Shown here: positions 17,748-24,816 of the stretch, one piece after another
Layout of the letters: every line of letters begins with the position of its first letter
Numbering within the stretch: position 1 is the stretch's first letter
DNA from: Colwellia_A sp047621305
Lineage (GTDB): Bacteria; Pseudomonadota; Gammaproteobacteria; Enterobacterales; Alteromonadaceae
DNA length: 64,000 bases
NCBI GenBank assembly: GCA_047621305.1
Contig: JBLHNB010000014.1
Span: 1 to 64,000 of the forward strand
Direction of reading: 5' to 3'
Program-made: the position numbers and the translations under genes
The notes under the pieces: generated by a model
What the model was told of the DNA's origin: nothing
Databases searched by the model: none
The model's input: the letters and a program-made list of their open reading frames with translations, nothing else

Positions 17748-18044
17748 CTAATTCTTAATGTGTTTAGATGGTTCCATTGATTGGTGCAACACATCAATAA
17801 TATCTATATGGGTATTATTCACTCGATAGTAAATAGTATGTGAGCCTACAAAATCACTGTAATACCCAACGTTTAAATCTTCTCTTAATATTCCATGTAA
17901 TGGATTTTCTGCTAGTTCATTAAATCGATCTCGAATGCTCAGGAGGTAAGTTTTAGTTCTCTTAGTACCAAAACTTTTAATGGAATACGCCCGAATACTT
18001 TTCAAACTATTTTGCGCTTCAGGCGATAAAATAAATTGTGACAT
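17748..18044 (-). CDS. parE: ParE/RelE-family toxin
   Basis: 98 residues with the ParE fold pattern: FILSPEAQNSLKSIRAYSIKSFG (helical hairpin), LAENPLHGILREDL, then YYSDFVGSHTIYYRVN and IDIIDVLHQSMEP. ParE toxins inhibit DNA gyrase, while closely related RelE toxins cleave ribosome-bound mRNA. The typical ParE C-terminal pattern (V-L-H-x-x-M/R-D) is present. It follows the antitoxin with a one-base overlap of stop and start (TAATG), the usual arrangement. The target is inferred from family, not shown. Confidence 0.88.
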   Translation of the reverse strand: MSQFILSPEAQNSLKSIRAYSIKSFGTKRTKTYLLSIRDRFNELAENPLHGILREDLNVGYYSDFVGSHTIYYRVNNTHIDIIDVLHQSMEPSKHIKN

Positions 18045-18280
18045 TATCCGATCAGTTCTTGCATAAAACTATCACCATCAACGCCTTCCCCTCGATCAAG
18101 CTGTGCTTCACCAACTGAAAGTTTCTTTCTTAATAAGTCTAATTTTGTTTCATGCTCTTCAAGAAGACGAAGACCTGCTCTCACAGCTTCACTCGTTGAT
18201 TCAAATCGACCTTGTTGGATTTTATTTTCAACAAACCCTCCAAAATGGTCTCCTAATGTGACACTGGTATTTCTTTGCAT
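18044..18280 (-). CDS. parD: ParD-family antitoxin
   Basis: 78 residues: NTSVTLGDHFGGFVENKIQQ then GRFESTSEAVRAGLRLLEE, the ribbon-helix-helix domain of type II ParD (CC2985-like) antitoxins, followed by a flexible acidic tail that should wrap the toxin. It binds DNA as a dimer and represses its own operon with ParE; a matching inverted repeat lies just upstream. The ribosome site GAGAGGTGATTT precedes ATG. The pair is next to an integrase and recombinase remnant, typical for island stabilisation. Confidence 0.9.
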   Translation of the reverse strand: MQRNTSVTLGDHFGGFVENKIQQGRFESTSEAVRAGLRLLEEHETKLDLLRKKLSVGEAQLDRGEGVDGDSFMQELIG

Positions 18281-18296
18281 AAATCACCTCTCTTGT

Positions 18297-18315
18297 TGTA
18301 TTACATTCTAATACA
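18297..18315. promoter_or_regulatory. Inverted repeat upstream of parDE, probable autoregulatory operator
   Basis: TGTATTA, five-base spacer CATTC, TAATACA: a perfect 7-bp inverted repeat 17 bp upstream of the parD start. This is the size and place expected for a ParD dimer site overlapping the promoter. Confidence 0.65.
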
Positions 18316-18354
18316 CCATAAATGTATGTCAATGCTTTGGCCTATTCATTAGCA

Positions 18355-18440
18355 TTATGTGATTTCTTTGATAACTCTTTGTACAGTGCCGGTACCTAGA
18401 CCGAGGGTTTTGGCTATTTTAAGCATTATATAGTCGAACG
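18355..18440 (-). pseudogene. Remnant of a serine-recombinase C-terminal helix-turn-helix
   Basis: The minus strand reads MLKIAKTLGLGTGTVQRVIK and ends EIT-stop. This is the C-terminal HTH typical of resolvase/invertase-family recombinases (I-x-K-x-A-K-x-LG-x-GTGTVQR). No catalytic domain precedes it; the frame extends only about six codons further upstream. It is a decayed end of a mobile-element recombinase and supports the view that this stretch is an integration hot spot. Confidence 0.6.
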
Positions 18441-18540
18441 CCATAAATAAACGTTAACTTTCGTGTACTTTTTAATAAGAGAATGGCAAATATAATCACT
18501 AATTTAATCACAAGAATAGCGACTTAACGATGGCAGAACT

Positions 18541-19794
18541 TTAATCAACCTTTCTTCTTTTACCACTTTCAGCACGTTTCTTATTTTCGCTTTGAACATA
18601 TACAGTGTCAGTTGTTGCCATACTTGCATGGCCAAGATCTTCTGAAATATCTTTAAGAGGGCGGCCGCGTTCAATTTCCATACTTGCACCGGTATGTCTT
18701 AACCAGTGGGCAGAAGCTTCTTTCAATTTTAACGCCTTATTTTCACCTTCTAAATTACGCATATTGTCATGTGCTTGATCGAAAACACTTTGAACTAAAC
18801 GTCGTAAATGTCGAGATGTCATACCACCTTGACCACGGATTTTTTCGACTAGAATCGAATTTTCATTGCTTGATGGCAAGCCTAACAAACCACGGGAAGA
18901 GCGATAACGTTCTAAAAAAGGTAAAAAATCGATAGGCACAGTAATATCCCGCAATTTACGACTTTTACCAAAGACTTTAAGCCACCAGTTTTCATCATCA
19001 TCTTGCCAAAAGTGTCCCATTGTTGGCGACCAATTATCACGCTCAGATAATTCTGAAATCCTTAAAAATAGGGTTTTTAAGGAAGCTATCACAAATAAAT
19101 TCCGCTCACACAGTGGATTTTCATCAGCCATTTCAACAGCAGTATCTAAAACATATTGCCATTGACTACCGGTTAAGCGTTTGATTTCTTTAACTTGTGA
19201 GTCAATGATAAAGTGGCGACAATCCTTTTTAGCTATCTGTGCTGGGTTACCAATACAAAAATCTTCAGCCATTAAGTAGTTATAGAAAACGATGATTGCT
19301 GTAAACATTGACGAAAGTGTTTGTTGTGATGGACGATATTTTTTCTTATCAAGTATATATTGAGATTTTTGACTTTTAGGTGCTTGAATTTTATATGGAA
19401 ACCAAAGCTCATTAGCTGTTGAATAACCGTTGGCCAGTTTGAAGCGTTCTTGATTTGATGTGCCAATCCAAGTGACTGGTGGCTGCCAACAAAAGTCAGC
19501 ATATTCAAGTAAGTCTGATTTACGTAATTGGTCAATTGGTTTTTGCTTTTCAATAAAGGCCCATAAAAGAAACCGTTCAACGTCATTTCTAAATCGCTCA
19601 TAAGTATGTGCAGATTTATTTCTACCGATATAGGTAAGAAATATTTTCCCCCAATTAAATTGCTCAAGCCACCAGGGTTCATTAGCTGCAAAAATTTCAT
19701 CTAACTGAGGATAATCTTCAAGATCAAATTCACATAAATCAATGTATGGTGGATATAAAGGAACAGGCTTATTTAAGGTCTTAGTTGATGACAT
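18541..19794 (-). CDS. Tyrosine recombinase / phage-type integrase
   Basis: 417 residues. An N-terminal SAM-like DNA-binding half (about 60-190; NKSAHTYERFRNDVERFLLW) is followed by a catalytic domain with the tyrosine recombinase set: Arg in LFLRISELSER, HWLRHTGASM (HxxR), LGHASMATTDTVYVQ with His and the nucleophile Tyr. It breaks and rejoins DNA through a 3'-phosphotyrosine link. It is flanked by a palindromic site 70 bp upstream (19864-19897) and a ParDE module downstream, so it is probably the integrase of a small island. It belongs to the larger group of about 400-residue recombinases resembling XerC; the exact element family is not assigned. Confidence 0.9.
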   Translation of the reverse strand: MSSTKTLNKPVPLYPPYIDLCEFDLEDYPQLDEIFAANEPWWLEQFNWGKIFLTYIGRNKSAHTYERFRNDVERFLLWAFIEKQKPIDQLRKSDLLEYADFCWQPPVTWIGTSNQERFKLANGYSTANELWFPYKIQAPKSQKSQYILDKKKYRPSQQTLSSMFTAIIVFYNYLMAEDFCIGNPAQIAKKDCRHFIIDSQVKEIKRLTGSQWQYVLDTAVEMADENPLCERNLFVIASLKTLFLRISELSERDNWSPTMGHFWQDDDENWWLKVFGKSRKLRDITVPIDFLPFLERYRSSRGLLGLPSSNENSILVEKIRGQGGMTSRHLRRLVQSVFDQAHDNMRNLEGENKALKLKEASAHWLRHTGASMEIERGRPLKDISEDLGHASMATTDTVYVQSENKKRAESGKRRKVD

Positions 19795-19863
19795 TTATTG
19801 AATACCAAATTTTGAATTCTAAGGATAATTATACGCATGAAGCTAGTGTAAACTACCACCCCT

Positions 19864-19897
19864 ACTATGTCCAATACTGAAGAGTATCGGACATAGT
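19864..19897. promoter_or_regulatory. 15-bp inverted repeat upstream of the integrase, candidate att/operator site
   Basis: ACTATGTCCAATACT, loop GAAG, AGTATCGGACATAGT: arms pair over 15 positions with one mismatch. It lies 70 bp upstream of the integrase start. The right half (AAGAGTATCGGACATA) recurs in closely similar form 646 bp away at 20526. There is no U-tract, so a terminator role is unlikely. Possible roles are an attachment core or an integrase-regulated operator. Confidence 0.5.
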
Positions 19898-20179
19898 GGA
19901 TGTGTATAACTGAGTGTGTGTTACCTGTAATCATTGCTCAGAATTTAAATAATACTTCCAGTTTCTTTATCAGTTTCACTTATCTCTTTATGCACCAATG
20001 AAATAAAAGAACTATCCAATTACTATAAAATCTTACCTGTAAAATTAATTAAGCTATTTTCGCCACTTCACAGCAATTTTTTACATACTACCCTAGGAGA
20101 TATTAAAGGATGCATCAGAAACTGATTTTCTATAGTGTTAAAATAATACGCTTGATTATATATCTAAATACACAAGTTG

Positions 20180-20201
20180 AGCTTGTTAGTTTTAACAAGC
20201 T
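20180..20201. other. 9-bp hairpin in the leader of the small peptide gene
   Basis: AGCTTGTTA, loop GTTT, TAACAAGCT: a perfect 9-bp stem 51 bp before the start of the 30-residue peptide gene. It would be part of the mRNA leader if transcription starts upstream. It might control translation, as in type I toxin mRNAs, or terminate a short upstream transcript. Both are inference. Confidence 0.5.
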
Positions 20202-20252
20202 ACGTCATCATTATAAGCAATGAAACTTACAACCAATAATAGGGAGGAAAAC

Positions 20253-20345
20253 ATGGAAATAGAATTATTACTAAGAACTGTAATGGCTGTCGCTGGTTCG
20301 ATAACAGCATATTTTAGCTATAAGAAAATGAAAGGAAGGAAATGA
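20253..20345 (+). CDS. 30-residue membrane peptide
   Basis: ATG follows a near-ideal ribosome site (AGGGAGGAAAAC). The peptide begins MEIELLLRTVMAVAGSITAY and ends FSYKKMKGRK. It has one hydrophobic helix of about 18 residues and a basic C-terminal tail, the build of a type I toxin, holin-like or regulatory small membrane protein. A strong intrinsic terminator 76 bp downstream and a hairpin leader upstream frame it as an independent transcript of about 250-350 bases. It sits between two att-like palindromes next to an integrase. No homologue is recognised. The coding call rests on the ribosome site, the membrane pattern and the terminator. Confidence 0.6.
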   Translation: MEIELLLRTVMAVAGSITAYFSYKKMKGRK

Positions 20346-20420
20346 AGAGACTTAGGTTAACAATCCTGCAAGATTACTAAGCCTCAACATAGATAATCAT
20401 GTACATAGTACATCAAACAC

Positions 20421-20450
20421 AAAAGACGTCAATTATAGACGTCTTTTTTT
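20421..20450 (+). terminator. Intrinsic terminator of the small peptide gene
   Basis: AAAAGACGTC, loop AATTATA, GACGTCTTTTTTT: a 10-bp stem with an uninterrupted U-tract. The A-run before the stem makes it potentially active in both directions, but no convergent gene ends immediately here. Confidence 0.88.
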
Positions 20451-20514
20451 ACATCTAAAAGAACCTATCAAGGTATCAAAAGCGCCCTATTACAACACAA
20501 ATAATCAAAAGTGG

Positions 20515-20554
20515 TACATACCTGTTAAGAGTATCGGATATAATGAGGTATGTA
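20515..20554. promoter_or_regulatory. Second att-like site with 9-bp inverted arms
   Basis: Arms TACATACCT and AGGTATGTA are perfect complements around a 22-base core that includes AAGAGTATCGGATATAATG. The core resembles the site at 19881 (AAGAGTATCGGACATAGTG), and weaker similarity continues about 60 bp further in both copies (TGTxATCAT, then TCAGxATTTAAAT). The layout (inverted arms, conserved core, one copy by the integrase) suits recombination sites bounding a 646-bp unit. Confidence 0.4.
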
Positions 20555-20680
20555 GAACATGAAGCTATTGTCTCTGTGATCATGTTCAGCATTTTAAATT
20601 ACTTATAAGCCATTTTCTTTCATTTTATGATAATAAAGCATACCCGCTTTAAGTCTTCCAAGTAATATTTACTAAACCAG

Positions 20681-21505
20681 TTAATGCCAATGCACGGGAT
20701 CAACTTTATAGTATTGTGCCAGTTGTTGATAAAGTATTGGATATTTAGAACTAAACTGTTTCGACTTTTCGAAAAACACTTCACTAGCCACCGCAAAAAA
20801 CTCTGCCGGCTCCGTTGCTCCATAGTAACTAAATAAAGAAGGCTCGCCATGCTTTGCTTGTTGTTGAAGGATAGCAAATTGTTTGGCAAATACTTTTGAC
20901 CAATCCTGATAACTTTGCCCACGACCTAATACTGGAGCTCCGTTGGCTCGACCATTTTCTTGATCCAACTGATGGGCAAATTCATGTATAACAACATTTT
21001 GGCCATCATTGGTCACTTCAGCGCCATGTAATGTATCTTCCCATGATAAGACAATCTTACCCAAATCCCACGATTCTCCGAGTAAGGCTTGTTTTTGCGT
21101 ATACGCTACGCCATCAATACCTTTGATCGTTTGGGCTTTAATAAAAGCGCGCGGATAAACCAGTATTGTTTGTAATTTAGGGTAGTAATCTGTTTTCCTA
21201 TTGAGTAGTAACAAACACGCTTGCGTTGCTATCGTCACTTTAATTTCGTCAGTTATTTGTACACCATTACAACCAACAAAGTCTTTTTCGACTAAAAAAA
21301 CTTGTATGTGTTGTTTTAGTTGCAGCTGTAAGTCAGCTGGCATTTGCCTAAAATAAGGAATTCGCTGTTGAATGATCTTACGCCACTGTTTTTTAAAAGG
21401 TTGTTTTCTAATTTTATTGCGCTGATATTCACGATAATAAGGTTTTGCCACTAATATACTGATCAACAGCGCACCAATTAACAAAGGTAAAAAAAGAGAC
21501 AACAT
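20681..21505 (-). CDS. mtfA: MtfA-type zinc aminopeptidase (Mlc titration factor family)
   Basis: 274 residues. An N-terminal membrane helix (LSLFLPLLIGALLISILVA) is followed by the DUF980/M90 domain with the zinc site VVIHEFAHQLDQENG: His174, Glu175 and His178 form HExxH, and the glutamate in GATEPAEFFAVASEVFFE is the third ligand. In E. coli MtfA binds the repressor Mlc and has aminopeptidase activity, linking it to glucose PTS control. Here the membrane anchor is extra compared with E. coli MtfA and is common in marine relatives. Neighbours give no functional hint. A gap of 291 bp separates it from jetD on the same strand. Confidence 0.9.
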   Translation of the reverse strand: MLSLFLPLLIGALLISILVAKPYYREYQRNKIRKQPFKKQWRKIIQQRIPYFRQMPADLQLQLKQHIQVFLVEKDFVGCNGVQITDEIKVTIATQACLLLLNRKTDYYPKLQTILVYPRAFIKAQTIKGIDGVAYTQKQALLGESWDLGKIVLSWEDTLHGAEVTNDGQNVVIHEFAHQLDQENGRANGAPVLGRGQSYQDWSKVFAKQFAILQQQAKHGEPSLFSYYGATEPAEFFAVASEVFFEKSKQFSSKYPILYQQLAQYYKVDPVHWH

Positions 21506-21796
21506 AGTGGACTTAACTCAGTAGGATTTAGTAAGAGATAGGTACTACGCAAGCAAAATTCAAGTTAGTAACATTTAAAAAATGTGAGTTTTTTATTTAC
21601 TATAGCCTTTAGTTTATATACTTAAAGAGCGTTGTGCTGATCAAATTTATTGTGTCAATTGGTATCATTTCTGTTGGTCTGTAAGTGCTTTTATTCATAC
21701 CTTTCGTCGTTAAGTCCCTTAATTTATTAGTCTGTCGACATTTTACCGTCAAGATTTAACGTTTACTGTGAAAGGTATAGAGATCGACTTGTTTGA

Positions 21797-22816
21797 TTAA
21801 ATTTCGAGTAACGTTAAGGCAATATTATGTCTGAGCATATGTTCTTGTTTGAGTGTTTTTTTGTGTATTAATAAAGTACTAAACATACTGTGCCAACCCA
21901 CATGTTTTTCTTCATGACTGTCATTAGCTTCAATGTCACCAGATAGTTTTATCATTTGCTGATTTAAATAATGAATAGCAGCACTCTGCTTATACCATTC
22001 TTGTTCTTCACCGGATAAAGGCATGATGACTTCATCCGCATTTTTAATGGTTAACCAATAATCTGCGTTACTGGTCAGTGCAATTTCAATACCTTTAGGA
22101 TCGAAATCACTAAAACAAATTAATGGCGTTTTTCCCTTAAAGCGACGGAAAAAATCATAACTGGTATTGGTTGTTTGTTGGGGTTTAACGTCACCGCGAT
22201 ACAGCCACAAAGCTTGAGTTAAATCTATGTTATTACTTAGGCTCTCTGTACTTGTCGTATTCATACTTAAAATATTAGCATTGGAGTTTGTATTATTGAC
22301 CGATGATAAATTAATCGCATTGAGATTAGCCATTACCGCAAGATTTTCAACAAGAACAATTGCCGAGTGTTCAACCGACGTTATCTCGTCTGCTTTTATA
22401 TAGTGACCTAATGACGTTAATGGTGATATTTTATGGCAGCTTTGGTTAACGTTCAGTTCAGATAAACTGTTAATCAATATAAACTCTTTACTCACCGCAT
22501 AACTGTTATCTTTTTCGTTTCGACATTTTTTTGCAGTACTGAGTCGGTCTTCTTTCGTCGGATAAGGGTCTTGTCTTATATCAAGGCTAAGTGTACTTTG
22601 AATTTCTTCGCATAATGCTAAAATATTTTCAAGAGTAAATGATAACCATTGTTTGTTCATATCTAACCGACCAAAATTATATTCGTCATACAATCTGGCT
22701 GCTAAAGCAGAATTTTTTATCTGACCGCCCTGCCGATTTTTTTGTATTTTATCTTGAGTAAAATTATAAAGTTGTTTGTTCATTGTTGTCTGTTCATTGT
22801 TGTTTTCATTTTGCAT
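21797..22816 (-). CDS. jetD: JetD/MksG-like TOPRIM nuclease subunit of a Wadjet-type system
   Basis: 339 residues. The C-terminal half has a TOPRIM domain with Glu157 in IVLVENLAV, then ALWLYRGD and LICFSDFDPKGIEIA with Asp237 and Asp239, matching the E...DxD metal site of JetD and topoisomerase VI-like TOPRIM proteins. The N-terminal half (about 20-140) should be the arm that contacts JetA. A low-complexity Asn/Ser segment at 172-200 lies inside the domain. In studied systems JetD cleaves DNA after the JetABC complex has extruded it, destroying small circular plasmids. It is the last gene of the set, 49 bp after jetA. The start at 22816 has its ribosome site very close; Met12 is an alternative. 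Confidence 0.8.
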   Translation of the reverse strand: MQNENNNEQTTMNKQLYNFTQDKIQKNRQGGQIKNSALAARLYDEYNFGRLDMNKQWLSFTLENILALCEEIQSTLSLDIRQDPYPTKEDRLSTAKKCRNEKDNSYAVSKEFILINSLSELNVNQSCHKISPLTSLGHYIKADEITSVEHSAIVLVENLAVMANLNAINLSSVNNTNSNANILSMNTTSTESLSNNIDLTQALWLYRGDVKPQQTTNTSYDFFRRFKGKTPLICFSDFDPKGIEIALTSNADYWLTIKNADEVIMPLSGEEQEWYKQSAAIHYLNQQMIKLSGDIEANDSHEEKHVGWHSMFSTLLIHKKTLKQEHMLRHNIALTLLEI

Positions 22817-22865
22817 TCCTTTGCGATGTATATTTTTACTTTTTTATAAATGATTATACACTGAC

Positions 22866-24116
22866 TTAAGCACTCGCTTTCAGTTCGATAACAACATCAC
22901 TATAACGATAGTTATCAGTAGTACCAGTAACAGCAACGCCTTTCATTTTTATATTCAGTGCCTTTTGTTGTGCGCTCGTTAACTTGCAGTAGCAACTAAA
23001 TACTAACTCTATCCAAGATTTTGGCGCAATGCTTTGTGATTGCTCAAGCCAAGTATTTTGAAACTCTTGGTAAAAACTTAATGCTGATACTGCGCAGTTA
23101 TTTATGATCACGCGCTCGAACAATAATTCAGTTTGTTGTTCAAAGAAATCTTCTTCTGCGGCTATCTTTTCTATCGGTTTAAAAGATACATCGCTGGTTT
23201 CTCTAGCTTTGAGTGGCGTTACCACTGCTTGCTTACGTAATGACTGCACCAATAAAAGTAAAGGTTGTTCAATATCGGTTTGCTTGGTATCTACATAACT
23301 TCGCAGCGGCATTGCTGGTGAATATTTTAGCGTTTCTGGTAAGTCTGGTAATTCAAAGAGGTTTTCATCAAGGTCAAATTCAGGGTGCTTACGTAAAAAA
23401 CGCGCCATATTTCGCAATTGACTGGCCTGTTTTTCATCTCGACGTAAGCGAAATAAGCTAATACGCATGTTATCAATAATTAAACGCAGCTTAGGCAGAA
23501 TTTGATTATACCAGTAGACAAAACTTGATATTTTACGGGCAAACTCGTTTGGACACGCCCAATCTAACCATTCGTAACAATCTTGTGGGTCAATTTGCTG
23601 TAGTTCATTGAGCAGTTTTTGCGCATGTGATAGATAACGTTCGTTTTGGCGGATTTTATTAGACAAGCTGTTAACGAAACCAAACTGACTAACAATGGCA
23701 AAATGCATGGTATCTAAATTATTGTTTAAACTATCTTTTGTTTCATAAAGTAAATCATCAAGTTGATCTAAATAATATTCGGCATCTTCTTGTTCTTTCG
23801 CTAAGGTCGCTAATTGATAATCTTTGGCTACTTCATCAATCGCTTCAATTACTTTACCCATATCGGTAAGTTGTCGATAACTTGATTGTTTGCGCATTAG
23901 TCTATTTAACATGCGCTTAAGATCGGTAGTTACGCGATACTCACCAGGAGATTCATCTGGTCTGATCAAGCCTGATTTATGTAACAAACTGATGGTATTA
24001 GCATCTTGCTCGTCACTCGCTATCGAGCCAAAAACATAGGCACTGGCGAGTAAGTCATGGTATGCGCCAATTTGTCTGAGTAAGGTCGCAACTTGAGCAG
24101 AATCAAAACCAGCCAT
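22866..24116 (-). CDS. jetA: JetA/MksF-like kleisin subunit
   Basis: 416 residues, soluble, mostly helical. The N-terminus has a winged-helix-like pattern (ANTISLLHKSGLIRPDESPG, YRVTTDLKRMLNRLM). Long helices with coiled-coil character follow at about 110-190 (EDAEYYLDQLDDLLYETKD), and a C-terminal small domain (residues 340-416). Order and size match the kleisin MksF/JetA, which bridges the SMC heads and recruits the KITE subunit. Sequence similarity of kleisins is low, so the call leans on context: it sits between the KITE-like gene and the TOPRIM gene, downstream of a clear SMC. It lies 76 bp after jetB. Confidence 0.72.
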   Translation of the reverse strand: MAGFDSAQVATLLRQIGAYHDLLASAYVFGSIASDEQDANTISLLHKSGLIRPDESPGEYRVTTDLKRMLNRLMRKQSSYRQLTDMGKVIEAIDEVAKDYQLATLAKEQEDAEYYLDQLDDLLYETKDSLNNNLDTMHFAIVSQFGFVNSLSNKIRQNERYLSHAQKLLNELQQIDPQDCYEWLDWACPNEFARKISSFVYWYNQILPKLRLIIDNMRISLFRLRRDEKQASQLRNMARFLRKHPEFDLDENLFELPDLPETLKYSPAMPLRSYVDTKQTDIEQPLLLLVQSLRKQAVVTPLKARETSDVSFKPIEKIAAEEDFFEQQTELLFERVIINNCAVSALSFYQEFQNTWLEQSQSIAPKSWIELVFSCYCKLTSAQQKALNIKMKGVAVTGTTDNYRYSDVVIELKASA

Positions 24117-24192
24117 TAATCTTCACCACTAAAAATGTTATTAATGCTTTTTATTAGCACTTTGTTATCAGAACTTACCATTAGATAGGCCA

Positions 24193-24816
24193 TTAAAAGA
24201 GTAACTCATCTTGTTGGCTTTTTTCTTGCTCAGGTAAACTGACTAACTCAGCATCGTTTAAAAATTCAATGAGTAAGTAAATTAAGTCAAAACGTGCCGT
24301 AGCATAATATCTACTGCTACCTGCATTTTTACGAACAAAGTAATGCATTTCTTCAAGCTTTTGAAATACCATAACCAATTGTTCGCGTGTTTCTGTCTTA
24401 TTCGTTTTAAAAGGTTTTATCGAGGTTAATCGACGTAATTGTTCACTTAGGGTTTGATCATGCTCAAAGGGTTCAAATAACTCATTGATATTAAGTATTG
24501 ATTTAGCGCGAATGGGTAAATCAGCTTGCGTGGCCGTTAACAGTAGATCTAGAAACTCAACTAAAGGTCTAAAGGTATTACGCATTTCACTAAATAAAAT
24601 ACTTAGCTCATGATGATTACTTTCATCCACTTGATTAAAGGTACAATAATAAGCATCGGCGCTCTCAAGATAGGTAAGTTTTCTATCTAAATTAGCGAGA
24701 AAATCATTCACCTTATCGTTATGACTTTCCGCTTTTAAGTACAAATATTCGGCTTCATAAGCCGTTTGACAAATAACAGTGCCACAAAGTAGCTTTTGAA
24801 TACTTTGTTTAAACAT
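24193..24816 (-). CDS. jetB: JetB/MksE-like KITE subunit
   Basis: 207 residues, soluble. The C-terminal region (about 145-195) has a winged-helix pattern with a basic wing: TREQLVMVFQKLEEMHYFVR, then SSRYYATARFDLIYLLIEFL. Size and fold agree with JetB/MksE, which dimerises and binds the kleisin. Its start overlaps the jetC stop by eight bases (ATGTTTAA), which indicates coupled translation and fixed stoichiometry. The family name is inferred mainly from position and size. Confidence 0.72.
   Translation of the reverse strand: MFKQSIQKLLCGTVICQTAYEAEYLYLKAESHNDKVNDFLANLDRKLTYLESADAYYCTFNQVDESNHHELSILFSEMRNTFRPLVEFLDLLLTATQADLPIRAKSILNINELFEPFEHDQTLSEQLRRLTSIKPFKTNKTETREQLVMVFQKLEEMHYFVRKNAGSSRYYATARFDLIYLLIEFLNDAELVSLPEQEKSQQDELLF

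Noticed and set aside
19860..20560. Integron-like cassette array with attC sites
   Set aside because: The recombinase lacks a recognisable integron-specific insert, only two sites are seen, and no RYYYAAC / GTTRRRY core pair is found.
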